A stretch of 64,000 bases of DNA. Source: Gallionella sp. (lineage in GTDB: Bacteria > Pseudomonadota > Gammaproteobacteria > Burkholderiales > Gallionellaceae). The DNA lies in assembly GCA_030645535.1 (NCBI GenBank), contig JAUSNM010000055.1, positions 51,761 to 115,760 on the forward strand, read 5' to 3'. A program made the position numbers and the translations under genes. Below the pieces are notes generated by a model that made no database searches, had not been told where the DNA came from, and saw nothing but the letters and a program-made list of their open reading frames with translations. Positions 7,515 to 16,962 of this stretch are shown piece after piece. Numbering within the stretch: the first letter of the stretch is position 1; each line of letters begins with the position of its first letter.

Positions 7515-10181
7515 ATGGCGAACTTAGCTGATTACGACCCGCAAGAAACCCAAGAGTGGCTGGATGCCCTTGAATCGGTGCTGAAAAATGAAGGCGCGGA
7601 ACGCGCACATTTTCTGCTCGGTCAGTTGATAGATAAGGCGCGCAGCTCAGGGGCCGGCGTGCCGTTCAGCGCCACCACGCCATATTGCAACAGCATCGCC
7701 TTGGGCGACGAAGAACGTTCGAGCGGCAACATTGAATTGGAACACCGCATCCGCGCACTGATGCGCTGGAACGCAATGGCGCTGGTATTGAACGCGAATC
7801 GCGATTCATCCGAGCTGGGCGGCCATATCGCCAGCTTCGCCTCTGCCGCAACGCTGTATGACGTGGCGTTCAATCACTTCTTCCACGGCAAGACCGATAC
7901 GCATGGCGGCGATCTGGTGTATTTCCAGGGTCACTCGTCCCCCGGTGTTTACGCGCGTGCCTACCTCGAAGGACGTATTTCCGAAGAACAGATGTACAAG
8001 TTCCGCCAGGAAGCGGCAGGGGATGGCCTGTCCTCCTATCCGCATCCCTGGCTGATGCCGGACTTCTGGCAATTCCCGACCGTATCGATGGGCCTGGGCC
8101 CGCTGATGGCGATTTATCAGGCGCGTTTCATGCGCTATCTGCAACATCGCGGACTGGTGCAAACCGACGGACGCAAAGTGTGGGCCTATCTGGGCGACGG
8201 TGAAACGGATGAGCCGGAATCCCTGGGCGCAGTCTCGATGGCCGGGCGTGAGAAGCTCGACAACTTGATCTTTGTGGTCAACTGCAACCTGCAACGCCTC
8301 GATGGCCCGGTGCGCGGCAACGGCAAGATCATCCAGGAGCTGGAAGGCGTATTCCGCGGGGCCGGCTGGAACGTCATCAAAGTCGTCTGGGGCGGCCAGT
8401 GGGATCGCCTGTTCGCCAAGGACAAGAACGGCCTGCTGCAAAAACGCATGCAGGAAGTGGTGGACGGCGAGTACCAGACCTACAAATCCAAAAATGGCGC
8501 GTATGTACGCGAACATTTCTTCGGTAAATATCCGGAGTTGCTGGAAATGGTCGCCGACATGTCGGATGACGAAATCTGGCGCCTGAATCGCGGCGGTCAT
8601 GATCCGCACAAGGTTTACGCGGCTTATGCGGCAGCGACCAAGCACACCGGTCAACCCACTGTCATTCTTGCCAAAACCGTTAAAGGCTATGGCATGGGCG
8701 AGGCGGGCGAAGCGCAGAACATCACCCATCAGCAAAAGAAAATGGCAGGGCAAGTGCTGCTCAACTTCCGTGACCGTTTCAACATTCCGCTGAACGATGC
8801 GGAAGTGGCCAGTCTGAATTTTTATCGTCCGCCCGCGGACAGCCTCGAGATGAAGTATCTGCAAGAACGCACCGCAGAAATGGGTTCTGTACCCGCGCGC
8901 AATCCAGCCACCGAAGCCTTGAAAATTCCCGGTCTGGATGCGTTCGATTCATTGCTGAAAAGCACGGAAGGCCGCGAAATATCGACCACTATGGCGTTCG
9001 TGCGGATGCTGGGTATTCTGGTCAAGGACAAGAATATCGGTCGCCAGGTCGTGCCGATCGTGCCGGATGAATCGCGCACCTTCGGTATGGAAGGCATGTT
9101 CCGCCAGCTCGGCATCTTCTCTCAAGTCGGACAACTGTACACCCCGCAAGATGCGGATCAGCTGATGTTCTACAAGGAAGACAAGACCGGACAGATCCTG
9201 CAGGAAGGCATCAACGAAGCCGGCGCGATGTCCTCGTGGATCGCAGCTGCAACAGCTTATGCCAACCACGGCAAGGCGATGCTGCCGTTCTACATTTATT
9301 ACTCCATGTTCGGCTTCCAGCGTATCGGTGATCTGGCATGGGCGGCAGGCGACATGCGCGCTCGCGGCTTCATGCTGGGTGGTACTGCGGGGCGCACTAC
9401 GCTGAACGGCGAAGGTCTGCAGCATCAGGATGGCCACAGCCATTTGATGTCGGCGATGATTCCGAATTGCGTATCCTACGATCCGACCTTCGCGTATGAG
9501 TTGGCCGTCATCATCCATGACGGCATGCGCCGCATGTATGTCGATCAGCAGGACGTGTTCTATTACCTTACCGTGATGAACGAGAATTACGCACATCCTG
9601 CCATGCCTGAAGGCGCGGAAGAGGGCATCATCAAAGGGATGTACCTCTTTAATGAAGGGACAAGGGACAAGGGACAAGGGAAAAAGCCCGTCGTGCAGCT
9701 GATGGGCAGCGGCACGATCTTGCGCGAAGTCATTGAGGCCGCGCAATTGCTGCAAAACGATTTCGGTGTGAACGCCGACATCTGGAGCGTCACCAGCTTC
9801 TCGGAACTGCGCCGCGACGGAATCGACTGCGAACGCTGGAACACGCTGCATCCTGAAGCTGCGCCTCGCGTGAGTTACGTTGAGCAATGTATGAGTGAGC
9901 GAGCCGGTCCTGTGATCGCCGCAACCGATTACATGCGTTCATTCGCCGACCAGATTCGCGGCTTCCTGCCCAGGAATTACAAGGTATTGGGCACAGATGG
10001 TTTTGGTCGTTCTGATACACGTAAACACTTGCGCCAGTTCTTTGAAGTGGATCGTTTCTACATCGCTGTTGCCGCATTGAAGGCGCTCGCGGATGAAGGC
10101 ACGATCGCGGCGTCCGAAGTCAGCCGGGCAATTGCACTTTACAATATCAATCCAGACAAGCCGAATCCGGTTACTGTTTAA
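7515..10181 (+). CDS. aceE: Pyruvate dehydrogenase E1 component, homodimeric type
   Basis: Thiamine-diphosphate enzyme that decarboxylates pyruvate and passes the acetyl group to the lipoyl arm of AceF. The TPP motif GDGETDEPESLG lies near residue 228. The E. coli-like hallmarks YPHPWLMPDFWQFPTVSMGL and EGLQHQDGHSH are present. Length 888 matches AceE. The start is ATG 7515 after GAGAGAGTGGAAG; the open frame back to 7392 overlaps the folate gene and is not conserved. Residues near 714-722 (GTRDKGQGK) are encoded by a heptanucleotide tandem array at the position of a variable surface loop in E. coli AceE. Confidence 0.96.
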   Translation: MANLADYDPQETQEWLDALESVLKNEGAERAHFLLGQLIDKARSSGAGVPFSATTPYCNSIALGDEERSSGNIELEHRIRALMRWNAMALVLNANRDSSELGGHIASFASAATLYDVAFNHFFHGKTDTHGGDLVYFQGHSSPGVYARAYLEGRISEEQMYKFRQEAAGDGLSSYPHPWLMPDFWQFPTVSMGLGPLMAIYQARFMRYLQHRGLVQTDGRKVWAYLGDGETDEPESLGAVSMAGREKLDNLIFVVNCNLQRLDGPVRGNGKIIQELEGVFRGAGWNVIKVVWGGQWDRLFAKDKNGLLQKRMQEVVDGEYQTYKSKNGAYVREHFFGKYPELLEMVADMSDDEIWRLNRGGHDPHKVYAAYAAATKHTGQPTVILAKTVKGYGMGEAGEAQNITHQQKKMAGQVLLNFRDRFNIPLNDAEVASLNFYRPPADSLEMKYLQERTAEMGSVPARNPATEALKIPGLDAFDSLLKSTEGREISTTMAFVRMLGILVKDKNIGRQVVPIVPDESRTFGMEGMFRQLGIFSQVGQLYTPQDADQLMFYKEDKTGQILQEGINEAGAMSSWIAAATAYANHGKAMLPFYIYYSMFGFQRIGDLAWAAGDMRARGFMLGGTAGRTTLNGEGLQHQDGHSHLMSAMIPNCVSYDPTFAYELAVIIHDGMRRMYVDQQDVFYYLTVMNENYAHPAMPEGAEEGIIKGMYLFNEGTRDKGQGKKPVVQLMGSGTILREVIEAAQLLQNDFGVNADIWSVTSFSELRRDGIDCERWNTLHPEAAPRVSYVEQCMSERAGPVIAATDYMRSFADQIRGFLPRNYKVLGTDGFGRSDTRKHLRQFFEVDRFYIAVAALKALADEGTIAASEVSRAIALYNINPDKPNPVTV
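9655..9681 (+). repeat. Heptanucleotide tandem repeat inside aceE
   Basis: Unit AAGGGAC, three full copies plus six bases (27 nt). Three units total 21 nt, so the aceE frame is kept at the present copy number. Gain or loss of one unit would shift the frame. Confidence 0.9.
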
Positions 10182-10219
10182 CAGTTTATCGTTTTCGGTT
10201 TGGAGTTTAGGAGAGACAC

Positions 10220-11479
10220 GTGGCAGAAATGAAACAAGTATTAGTGCCGGACATCGGTGACTACAAGGGTGTCAGCGTCATCGAAGTGATGGTAAAAGTT
10301 GGCGATATAATCAACGAGGAAGACACCTTGTTGACGCTGGAAACCGACAAGGCGGCGATGGATGTACCTTCGCCCTATGCCGGTGTGGTTAAAGAATTGC
10401 ACATTGAAATCGGCGACAAAGTCTCACAAGGCTCGCTGATTCTGGTGATGGAATGCAACGACGCAGCGTCACCATCGGAACAAACTGCAGCGATTCCCGC
10501 TGCAGTTGCACCCGCCAGCGTCGCTGCGCAAGCCGCCGCGCCTGTTGTTGCGCAGTCTGTTCAGCCTGTCATATCCGGTGGGCAGGCGCACGCCAGCCCG
10601 GCGATACGCCGCTTCGCGCGCGAACTGGGCGTCGATATTGCCAAGGTTCAAGGCAGCGGAGAAAAAGGCCGCGTCACGAAAGACGACGTGCAGAACTTCG
10701 TCAAGACAGCGCTGGCTCAGCCGCGTGGCACGGCTGGCGGCAATGGTCTGCAGGTTCTGGATATGCCGGTGTTTGATTTTGCCAAGTATGGCGCGATTGA
10801 AACAACACCGCTGTCACGTATCCAGAAGATTTCCGGCGCGAATCTGCATCGCAACTGGGTGACGATTCCGCATGTCACGCAATTCGACGAGGCAGACATC
10901 ACAGACATGGAAGCCTTCCGTAAGCAGCTTGGCACTGAATACGCCAAGCAGAACATCAAGATCACTCCGTTGGCTTTCATGCTCAAGGCGGTGGTTGCGG
11001 CTTTGCAGAAGTTTCCGAAGTTCAACGCATCGCTGGATGGCGAAAATCTGGTGCTCAAACAGTACTTCCACATCGGCGTGGCAGTGGATACACCAGATGG
11101 GCTGATGGTGCCGGTGCTGCGCGACGTCGACAAGAAAGGCATCGTGCAACTGGCTCAGGAACTTGCCGAAATATCAGCTAAAGCACGCGAGAAGAAAATC
11201 ACGGCCGCTGACATGCAGGGCGGCTGCTTCACCATTTCCAGTCTCGGCGGAATAGGCGGCACGGCCTTTACACCCATTATCAACGCGCCTGAAGTGGCGA
11301 TCCTGGGTGTGTCGCGTTCCTGTATGAAGCCGGTTTATCAGGACGGCGTATTTGTACCGCGCCTGATGCTGCCGCTGTCGGTATCCTATGATCATCGCGT
11401 GATCGATGGCGCGGCTGCAGCACGCTTTACCGCGTATCTTGCGCAGGTTTTGTCTGATATACGCAGGCTGGCGCTGTAA
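10220..11479 (+). CDS. aceF: Pyruvate dehydrogenase E2, dihydrolipoamide acetyltransferase
   Basis: Core of the pyruvate dehydrogenase complex; moves the acetyl group from E1 to CoA. It has one lipoyl domain (residues 1-80, lipoylated Lys44 in ETDKAAMD), an Ala/Pro-rich linker, and a peripheral-subunit-binding domain starting [13 protein letters not shown]. The catalytic domain ends with [10 protein letters not shown], which carries the active-site His. With 419 residues and one lipoyl domain it is shorter than the three-domain E. coli enzyme. The start is GTG 10220 behind TTTAGGAGAG; ATG 10229 is an alternative. No E3 (lpd) gene follows. Confidence 0.95.
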   Translation: MAEMKQVLVPDIGDYKGVSVIEVMVKVGDIINEEDTLLTLETDKAAMDVPSPYAGVVKELHIEIGDKVSQGSLILVMECNDAASPSEQTAAIPAAVAPASVAAQAAAPVVAQSVQPVISGGQAHASPAIRRFARELGVDIAKVQGSGEKGRVTKDDVQNFVKTALAQPRGTAGGNGLQVLDMPVFDFAKYGAIETTPLSRIQKISGANLHRNWVTIPHVTQFDEADITDMEAFRKQLGTEYAKQNIKITPLAFMLKAVVAALQKFPKFNASLDGENLVLKQYFHIGVAVDTPDGLMVPVLRDVDKKGIVQLAQELAEISAKAREKKITAADMQGGCFTISSLGGIGGTAFTPIINAPEVAILGVSRSCMKPVYQDGVFVPRLMLPLSVSYDHRVIDGAAAARFTAYLAQVLSDIRRLAL

Positions 11480-11480
11480 C

Positions 11481-12140
11481 TTGGGGCAAAAACCGATCGG
11501 CATCCTCGGCGGCACATTTGACCCGATTCATTACGGTCATCTGCGTCTTGCCGAGGAAATGCTGGAATTGGCCGGATTGCAGCACATCCGCTTCATCCCG
11601 ACCGGTAATCCGCCGCATCGCGACACGCCCAAGGTCTCGGCTGCGCACCGAAGTGCGATGGTGCAACTGGCAATAGCCGACCAGCCCGCTTTTGTGCTGG
11701 ATGAGCGCGAAGTCAGGCGCACCACAAAGTGTTATACGGTGGATACGTTACGCGAACTGCGTACTGAGATGGGTGAGACGCAACCGCTTTGCCTGTTGAT
11801 GGGCGGCGATGCATTTCTGCAATTGCACACATGGCACGAGTGGGAACAGATACTCGATCTGGCGCACATCGTGGTGGGATACCGCCCGGGGTTTACACTG
11901 GAGAAACGCATCCACACCGCAACGAAGGAATTGCGTCAGCAATATCAACAGCGCTTGTGTACTGTGGATTATTTATCGCAACAAGCCGCGGGCGGCATCG
12001 CCGAATTGGCGATACCAAAACTTGAAATCTCTGCCACGCTGATCCGCAGTCGTGTGGCAGAAAAACGCACCATCCGCTACCTGCTGCCAGCATCTGTGGC
12101 AGACTACATTTATCAACATAATTTATATACACCATGCTAA
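11481..12140 (+). CDS. nadD: Nicotinate-nucleotide adenylyltransferase
   Basis: Joins nicotinate mononucleotide and ATP to give deamido-NAD in NAD synthesis. The nucleotidyltransferase motif GILGGTFDPIHYGHL is at residues 7-21, and the C-terminal ISATLIRSR motif is present. The only sensible start is the TTG at 11481, one base after the aceF stop. The ATG-started frame at 11406 adds residues that overlap aceF and do not belong to the family. The stop overlaps rsfS by seven bases. Confidence 0.93.
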   Translation: MGQKPIGILGGTFDPIHYGHLRLAEEMLELAGLQHIRFIPTGNPPHRDTPKVSAAHRSAMVQLAIADQPAFVLDEREVRRTTKCYTVDTLRELRTEMGETQPLCLLMGGDAFLQLHTWHEWEQILDLAHIVVGYRPGFTLEKRIHTATKELRQQYQQRLCTVDYLSQQAAGGIAELAIPKLEISATLIRSRVAEKRTIRYLLPASVADYIYQHNLYTPC

Positions 12141-12502
12141 CTACTGAAGAAAAAACCAAAGCCGTCGTCGCGGCCCTTGAAGACATCAAGGCCACTGACA
12201 TTACCGTAATCGACACCAGCAAACTCAGCTCGCTGTTTGATCGCATGATTATCGCTTCCGCCACATCCAACCGTCAGGCCAAGGCGCTGGCAGACAGCGT
12301 GGTGGTGAAACTTAAGGCACAAGGCGAAGTTGTCCTGGGTCGTGAAGGCGAAGAAAGCGGCGAGTGGGTATTGGTGGATTTGGGCGAGGTGCTGGTACAC
12401 ATCATGCAACCTGCCACTCGCGCCTATTACAATCTTGAAGAATTGTGGAGCAAGGCACAAGCCGCACGCCCCAAGCTGGCGCAGTTGCCCGAATCTGAAT
12501 AG
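12134..12502 (+). CDS. rsfS: Ribosomal silencing factor RsfS
   Basis: DUF143 protein that binds L14 of the 50S subunit and blocks subunit joining under starvation. Recognised by ALEDIKATDITVIDTSKLSS, then FDRMIIASATSNRQAKA, and GEWVLVDLGEVLVHIM with the conserved tryptophan. At 122 residues it has normal length. It overlaps nadD and is two bases from rlmH, the usual nadD-rsfS-rlmH order. Confidence 0.95.
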   Translation: MLTTEEKTKAVVAALEDIKATDITVIDTSKLSSLFDRMIIASATSNRQAKALADSVVVKLKAQGEVVLGREGEESGEWVLVDLGEVLVHIMQPATRAYYNLEELWSKAQAARPKLAQLPESE

Positions 12503-12504
12503 GC

Positions 12505-12975
12505 ATGAAGCTGTTGATCGTAACCGTCGGGCATAAGATGCCTGACTGGATCACGACGGGCTTCAACGAGTACGCCAAGCGCATGCCGCGCGAGGCTAAA
12601 ATCGAACTGCTGGAAATCAAGCCTGAGCCACGCACGACGGGTAAAACCACGCTGCAAATCATGGAAGCCGAGGCGCAGCGCATCTTAAACGTCCTGCCGC
12701 CGACTTGCCGGCGCATCGCGCTGGACGAGCACGGCGCCATGCCGACCACCAAGCTGCTCGCCGCCCAGATGAAAGACTGGATGGGTGAAGGGCGCGATGT
12801 TGCGTTTATCATCGGCGGCGCCGATGGCCTGCATGATTCAGTAAAACAGGCGGCCGGGCAGCTTATGGCCTTGTCTGCTTTCACCCTGCCGCATGCATTT
12901 GTGCGGGTATTGCTCGCGGAACAGTTGTATCGCGCGCACAGCCTGATGCACAACCATCCTTATCACCGTGAATAG
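12505..12975 (+). CDS. rlmH: 23S rRNA pseudouridine-1915 N3-methyltransferase
   Basis: SPOUT methyltransferase that acts on helix 69 of 23S rRNA in the assembled 70S ribosome. The knot motif FIIGGADG lies at about residues 100-107 and the C-terminal LAEQLYRAHSLMHNHPYHRE is the family ending. Length 156 is exact for RlmH. Confidence 0.96.
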   Translation: MKLLIVTVGHKMPDWITTGFNEYAKRMPREAKIELLEIKPEPRTTGKTTLQIMEAEAQRILNVLPPTCRRIALDEHGAMPTTKLLAAQMKDWMGEGRDVAFIIGGADGLHDSVKQAAGQLMALSAFTLPHAFVRVLLAEQLYRAHSLMHNHPYHRE

Positions 12976-12984
12976 ACTACCATC

Positions 12985-13605
12985 ATGAGTTCCAGGCAAT
13001 CACGCATTTATCTCGCCTCACAGAGTCCGCGCCGCCGCGAATTGCTCAAGCAGATCGGCATTCATTTCGAACCCTTGCTGTTGCGCGCAGATACACGTCG
13101 TCACGTTGACGTGGATGAAGCGCCGCTGCCGGGTGAATTGCCGGAGGACTATGTGCGGCGTCTCTCTTTGGAAAAAGCGCAGTTTGGTTGTGACGCGTTG
13201 CAATTTCGCCATTTACGGCAGCTTCCGGTATTGGCTGCGGACACTGCCGTCACACTGGACGGGAAGATATATGGCAAGCCGGATAATGTCGAACACGCAG
13301 CCGCCATGCTGCGCGAGTTGTCCGGTCGCGAGCATCAGGTGATGACGGCGGTCGCGGTTGCTGTGGGTGAACGTGTGGAAGCGCTGATATCCATCTCTAC
13401 GGTGCGATTTGCCCAGCTCAGCGAAGAGCGCATCAATCGCTATTTACAATCCCACGAATACGCAGACAAGGCCGGTGGCTACGCTATTCAGGGCCTGGCC
13501 GGTGCGTTTATTGAACACCTCGCCGGCAGCTATTCCGGCGTAATGGGCCTGCCGGTATTTGAAACCGTTCAACTGCTGCGGCGCTTTGATTTTCCAGTAC
13601 CTTAG
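12985..13605 (+). CDS. Maf-family nucleoside triphosphate pyrophosphatase
   Basis: House-cleaning pyrophosphatase that hydrolyses non-canonical or dTTP/UTP-type nucleotides. It opens with IYLASQSPRRRELLKQIGI, the Maf phosphate-binding signature. AADTAVTLDGKIYGKP carries the catalytic Asp, and DKAGGYAIQGLAGAFIEHLAG the C-terminal signature. 206 residues. The DKAGGYAIQG form resembles the YhdE (dTTP/UTP) type, which often sits beside rng as it does here. Confidence 0.92.
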   Translation: MSSRQSRIYLASQSPRRRELLKQIGIHFEPLLLRADTRRHVDVDEAPLPGELPEDYVRRLSLEKAQFGCDALQFRHLRQLPVLAADTAVTLDGKIYGKPDNVEHAAAMLRELSGREHQVMTAVAVAVGERVEALISISTVRFAQLSEERINRYLQSHEYADKAGGYAIQGLAGAFIEHLAGSYSGVMGLPVFETVQLLRRFDFPVP

Positions 13606-13665
13606 GGAGTGCAGGTAAACCGGAAGGCTACGCACCAACGCCCTGATCAATAATACTTAAAATCT

Positions 13666-15120
13666 ATGAGCGAAGAAATACTGATCAACGTCACCCCGCA
13701 AGAAACCCGCGTCGCGGTGATGCAACTTGGCGTGGTGCAGGAACTGCACATTGAACGCAGCAGTAATCGCGGTATTGCCGGCAATGTCTATCTCGGTCGT
13801 ATCAAGCGCGTGCTACCCGGCATGCAGTCTGCTTTTATCGACATCGGCCTGGAACGTTCGGCGTTCCTGCATGTGGCGGACATCTGGGAAAACAGCAACA
13901 ACGGCGAGAACGCCCGTCCCATCGAAAAAATCCTGTTTGAAGGCCAGAACTTGCTGGTGCAAGTCATCAAGGAGCCGATCGGCAGCAAGGGCGCACGACT
14001 GACCACTCAACTGAGTTTTGCCGGACGTCTGCTGGTGTTCCTGCCTCAGGAAATGCGCATCGGCGTATCTCAGCGCATTGAAGGGGTGGAGCAGCGCGAT
14101 GCGTTGCGCGCAAAATTGCAAGCCATCTTGCCGCCGGAACACCAGGGCGGTTATATCATCCGCACCGTGGCGGAAGCCACTGATGATGCGCACTTCGCCA
14201 TCGACATCGCGTATCTGGACAAGCTGTGGAGCAACCTGCAAACGGTAGCGAAAACAGCCAGTGCGCCGCAACTGCTATACCAGGAACTGGATATCAGCCT
14301 GCGTGTGCTGCGCGATTTTGTAGGGCAGGACACCGTGCGTATCTTGGTCGACTCGCGCAGTACATGTAACAAGATGCTGGAATTTGCCCAAAACTACAAT
14401 GCGGATGCGGCTCAGCTGCTCGAGCACTACACGGGTGCGCGCCCGCTGTTTGACATGTATAACATCGAGGAAGAAATCGAGCGCGCCTTGTCCAAGCGTG
14501 TGGATCTGAAATCCGGTGGTTATCTGATCATCGATCAGACTGAAGCGCTGACCACCGTGGATGTGAATACCGGCGGTTTTGTCGGCGTGCGCAACTTTGA
14601 CGACACGATATTCAAGACCAACCTGGAAGCCACTCAGGTCATTGCCCGCCAGTTGCGCTTGCGCAACCTGGGCGGCATCATCATTTGCGACTTTATCGAT
14701 ATGGATAATCTGCAGCATCGCGATGCCGTACTTGAGGAGTTTAAGAAGGCCCTGGCGCGCGATCATACCCGCATCAGCGTCAACAATTTCTCGTCCCTGG
14801 GGTTGGTGGAAATGACGCGCAAGCGTACCCGCGAGAGTCTCGCGCATGTGCTGTGCGAACCATGCCCTACCTGCAAAGGGCGTGGCGAGGTGAAGACCGC
14901 GCAAACCGTCTGTTACGAAATCCTGCGTGAAATTGTCCGCGAGGCACGTCAGTTTGATGCGTGCGAATATCGCATCCTGGCCTCACAGCAAGTCATCGAC
15001 TTGTTCCTAGAAGAGGAATCGCAAGCCCTGGCAGGCTTATCCGATTTCATCGGCAAACCGATTTCGATGCTGGTGGAAACGCAATACAATCAGGAACAAT
15101 ATGATGTGATTTTGATGTAA
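13666..15120 (+). CDS. rng: Ribonuclease G
   Basis: Endoribonuclease of the RNase E/G family that matures the 5' end of 16S rRNA and turns over some mRNAs. Order: S1-like RNA-binding domain (GNVYLGRIKRVLPGMQSAF), 5' sensor region, then the DNase I-like catalytic core with VDVNTGGFVG and ICDFIDMDNLQHRD, whose Asp residues bind Mg2+. The zinc-link CEPCPTCKGRG follows. Length 484 with no long C-terminal scaffold marks it as RNase G, not E. Confidence 0.95.
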   Translation: MSEEILINVTPQETRVAVMQLGVVQELHIERSSNRGIAGNVYLGRIKRVLPGMQSAFIDIGLERSAFLHVADIWENSNNGENARPIEKILFEGQNLLVQVIKEPIGSKGARLTTQLSFAGRLLVFLPQEMRIGVSQRIEGVEQRDALRAKLQAILPPEHQGGYIIRTVAEATDDAHFAIDIAYLDKLWSNLQTVAKTASAPQLLYQELDISLRVLRDFVGQDTVRILVDSRSTCNKMLEFAQNYNADAAQLLEHYTGARPLFDMYNIEEEIERALSKRVDLKSGGYLIIDQTEALTTVDVNTGGFVGVRNFDDTIFKTNLEATQVIARQLRLRNLGGIIICDFIDMDNLQHRDAVLEEFKKALARDHTRISVNNFSSLGLVEMTRKRTRESLAHVLCEPCPTCKGRGEVKTAQTVCYEILREIVREARQFDACEYRILASQQVIDLFLEEESQALAGLSDFIGKPISMLVETQYNQEQYDVILM

Positions 15121-15222
15121 ATCCCCTGGTGCTATGTCCCTCGCACTGACAAGGTTAGTCTGCTAGTATTTGTGCGCGCAATTCAACGCGCGTCATAACT
15201 AAAAACACACTCAGGGAAAAAT

Positions 15223-15978
15223 ATGTTCAAGAAAAAAATCATGATTGCCCTCGCGGCATCAGTGCTGTCTGCAACTGCCTTTGCCGACGTTCACGAGCAT
15301 GCGGCTCACCCGCATTGGTCATACGATGGTGCTGAAGGCCCGGATCACTGGGCTCAAATGGAAGCCAGTTTCAGTACTTGCTCAACCGGCAAGAATCAAT
15401 CACCGGTTAATCTGACCAACTTCACCAAGGCTGAACTTGCACCGATCCAGTTTGACTATAAGGCCGACGGCAATCAGGTTCTGAATAATGGCCACACCAT
15501 TCAAGTCAACTATGCCACAGGCAGCACCATCGCACTGAATGGCCAGACGTTTGAGCTGAAGCAGTTCCACGCACATGCTCCGAGCGAAAACCAGATCAAT
15601 GGCAAAACTTTTCCGATGGAAGCTCATTTCGTACACGTCGATGCCAACGGTAATCTTGCGGTAGTCGCAGTGATGTTCGAAGAAGGCAAGGCCAATGCAG
15701 AGCTGGAAAAAGCCTGGAAAGCCATGCCTCACGAAGCCGGAGAGAAGGTCAGCATTAAGGACAGCATACTCGGCACGGCCGTCATGCCGGATGACAAGGC
15801 TTATTACCGTTTCAACGGTTCTCTGACCACGCCGCCTTGCACAGAAGGCGTGGCATGGCTGGTGCTGAAAAAGTCCGTCACTGCATCGAAGGAACAAATC
15901 GAGAAGTTTGCTCATATGATGCATCACCACAACAATCGTCCTGTGCAGCTTGTCAACGCACGCTTGATTCTTGAGTAA
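15223..15978 (+). CDS. Periplasmic alpha-carbonic anhydrase
   Basis: Zinc enzyme for CO2/bicarbonate interconversion outside the cytoplasm. A signal peptide ends ATAFA (residue 21). The alpha-CA core reads HWSYDGAEGPDHWAQM and STGKNQSPVNL. Zinc ligands by family alignment are His116 and His118 (QFHAHAPSE) and His135 (EAHFVHVD). Cys53 and the Cys in LTTPPCTEGVAW make the usual disulfide. 251 residues. In an organism with form II RuBisCO it plausibly helps supply inorganic carbon or balance periplasmic pH; that role is inference. A good terminator follows. Confidence 0.95.
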   Translation: MFKKKIMIALAASVLSATAFADVHEHAAHPHWSYDGAEGPDHWAQMEASFSTCSTGKNQSPVNLTNFTKAELAPIQFDYKADGNQVLNNGHTIQVNYATGSTIALNGQTFELKQFHAHAPSENQINGKTFPMEAHFVHVDANGNLAVVAVMFEEGKANAELEKAWKAMPHEAGEKVSIKDSILGTAVMPDDKAYYRFNGSLTTPPCTEGVAWLVLKKSVTASKEQIEKFAHMMHHHNNRPVQLVNARLILE

Positions 15979-15996
15979 ACGTATCTGCTTCAACTG

Positions 15997-16022
15997 AAAA
16001 GCCGGCGCAAGCCGGCTTTTTT
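15997..16022 (+). terminator. Intrinsic terminator after the carbonic anhydrase gene
   Basis: AAAAGCCGGC-gcaa-GCCGGCTTTTTT, a ten-base perfect stem with tetraloop and a T run, 18 bases after the stop. Confidence 0.93.
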
Positions 16023-16089
16023 ATTCAGGTATCAGCAACCTCGCAGGTGCTGTCTTGCTCACCGTGATGGCAACCACTTTATGGCGTGA

Positions 16090-16296
16090 TTATCCACCCT
16101 GCTTGAGTTCGAGCTGATGCATCGGCACGTTGAACAACCCGACGATAAACTGCAGCAATGCCGCGTTGGCATGACCGTCAATCGACGGTGCGGACTGACG
16201 TATCTTGAGTGCGTCGGCGTGCAATCCTGTGATGTCGCTGCGCTTTGCGCCCGGCTGCACGTGCAAGATCACCGTTGCGCCGATATCAGACCCCAT
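16090..16296 (-). pseudogene. Truncated DUF167 (YggU) protein
   Basis: 68 residues with the family core LHVQPGAKRSDITG and SAPSIDGHANAALLQFIV. Intact DUF167 proteins are about 95-100 residues and continue after LELKQGG with a segment of roughly 25-30 residues (SGxxSRxK type). Here a stop codon follows GG directly. The N-terminus is also short: a CCCTCTCC-type repeat stands just upstream, where the last residues of the normal start would be. It is next to yggT, its usual neighbour. I read it as a decaying remnant; a short functional version cannot be excluded. Confidence 0.7.
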
Positions 16297-16308
16297 TAAC
16301 GTAAAGCT

Positions 16309-16360
16309 CGCGCAGCGACTCGTTCGCCCCCTCTCTCGTGTATGGGCGAGGGGGCGGGCA
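16309..16360. repeat. CCCTCTCC-type palindromic repeat, intergenic copy
   Basis: CGCGCAGCGACTCGTTCG followed by CCCCCTCTC, a short loop and GCGAGGGGGCGGGC. It lies between yggT and the yggU remnant, genes that normally touch. The reverse complement carries the same GCGAACGAGTCGCTGCGCG tail that is translated in the UbiH-family gene and in dacB. Confidence 0.85.
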
Positions 16361-16395
16361 CGATAAGATTCACAGGTGGTTTCTTGATGTGCCGG

Positions 16396-16962
16396 TTAGA
16401 AGAGTCTTAACGCGATACGCTCGAGCATACCGACCGGCACGATCATAATCAGCTGGCAAATGATCAGCAGCAGCATCGGCGTCAAGTCCACGCTCCCCAG
16501 CATCGGCACGATACGACGCAGCGGTGTCAGAAATCGGTCGGTCACAATGGCCAGCACGGAGGCCACCTGCGTGTGCGGATTCACCCATGACAAAATCGCC
16601 TGTGCAAATACGGCGCCCATCAGCAGGTACAGACTGATTTTGATCAGTTTGACTGCCGCCAATACCAGCAGTCCTGCCAGCGGGAAGAAATGCCCGACAT
16701 AACCTTGTATCAACATCACCCCGGTCAGATAGAGCGTTTCGACCAGCAATGCGAGCAACAAGGTTGAGCTGTCGAACCCCCAGGCAGAAGGAACGTAACG
16801 ACGTGCGCGCAACACGATGAAATCGGTAAATACCATGACAAATTCGCCTATCGGGTTGCGCATTGGTGCGCGCAACCATTGCAGGTGAAAACGCAGCAAT
16901 AAGATCGCAGCAAAGGATTGCAGCACGACATCCAGCAAGAACAGCAACGCTTCGCTCATCAT
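16396..16962 (-). CDS. yggT: YggT family integral membrane protein
   Basis: 188 residues with two YggT repeats, each a pair of hydrophobic segments. The first is LLFLLDVVLQSFAAILLLRF with the FTDFIVLRARRYVPS motif, and the second is VKLIKISLYLLMGAVFAQAI with TDRFLTPLRRIVPMLG. It overlaps proC by four bases (ATGA type), so the two are translated together. Its function is uncertain; homologues are linked to osmotic stress and to chloroplast cytochrome assembly. Confidence 0.9.
   Translation of the reverse strand: MMSEALLFLLDVVLQSFAAILLLRFHLQWLRAPMRNPIGEFVMVFTDFIVLRARRYVPSAWGFDSSTLLLALLVETLYLTGVMLIQGYVGHFFPLAGLLVLAAVKLIKISLYLLMGAVFAQAILSWVNPHTQVASVLAIVTDRFLTPLRRIVPMLGSVDLTPMLLLIICQLIMIVPVGMLERIALRLF

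Noticed and set aside
7806..8864. 352-codon open frame antisense to aceE
   Set aside because: Codon-bias shadow of AceE; no domain seen.
10182..11480. lpdA (E3) as the third gene of the pyruvate dehydrogenase operon
   Set aside because: aceF is followed one base later by nadD. No E3-like frame is present in the window.
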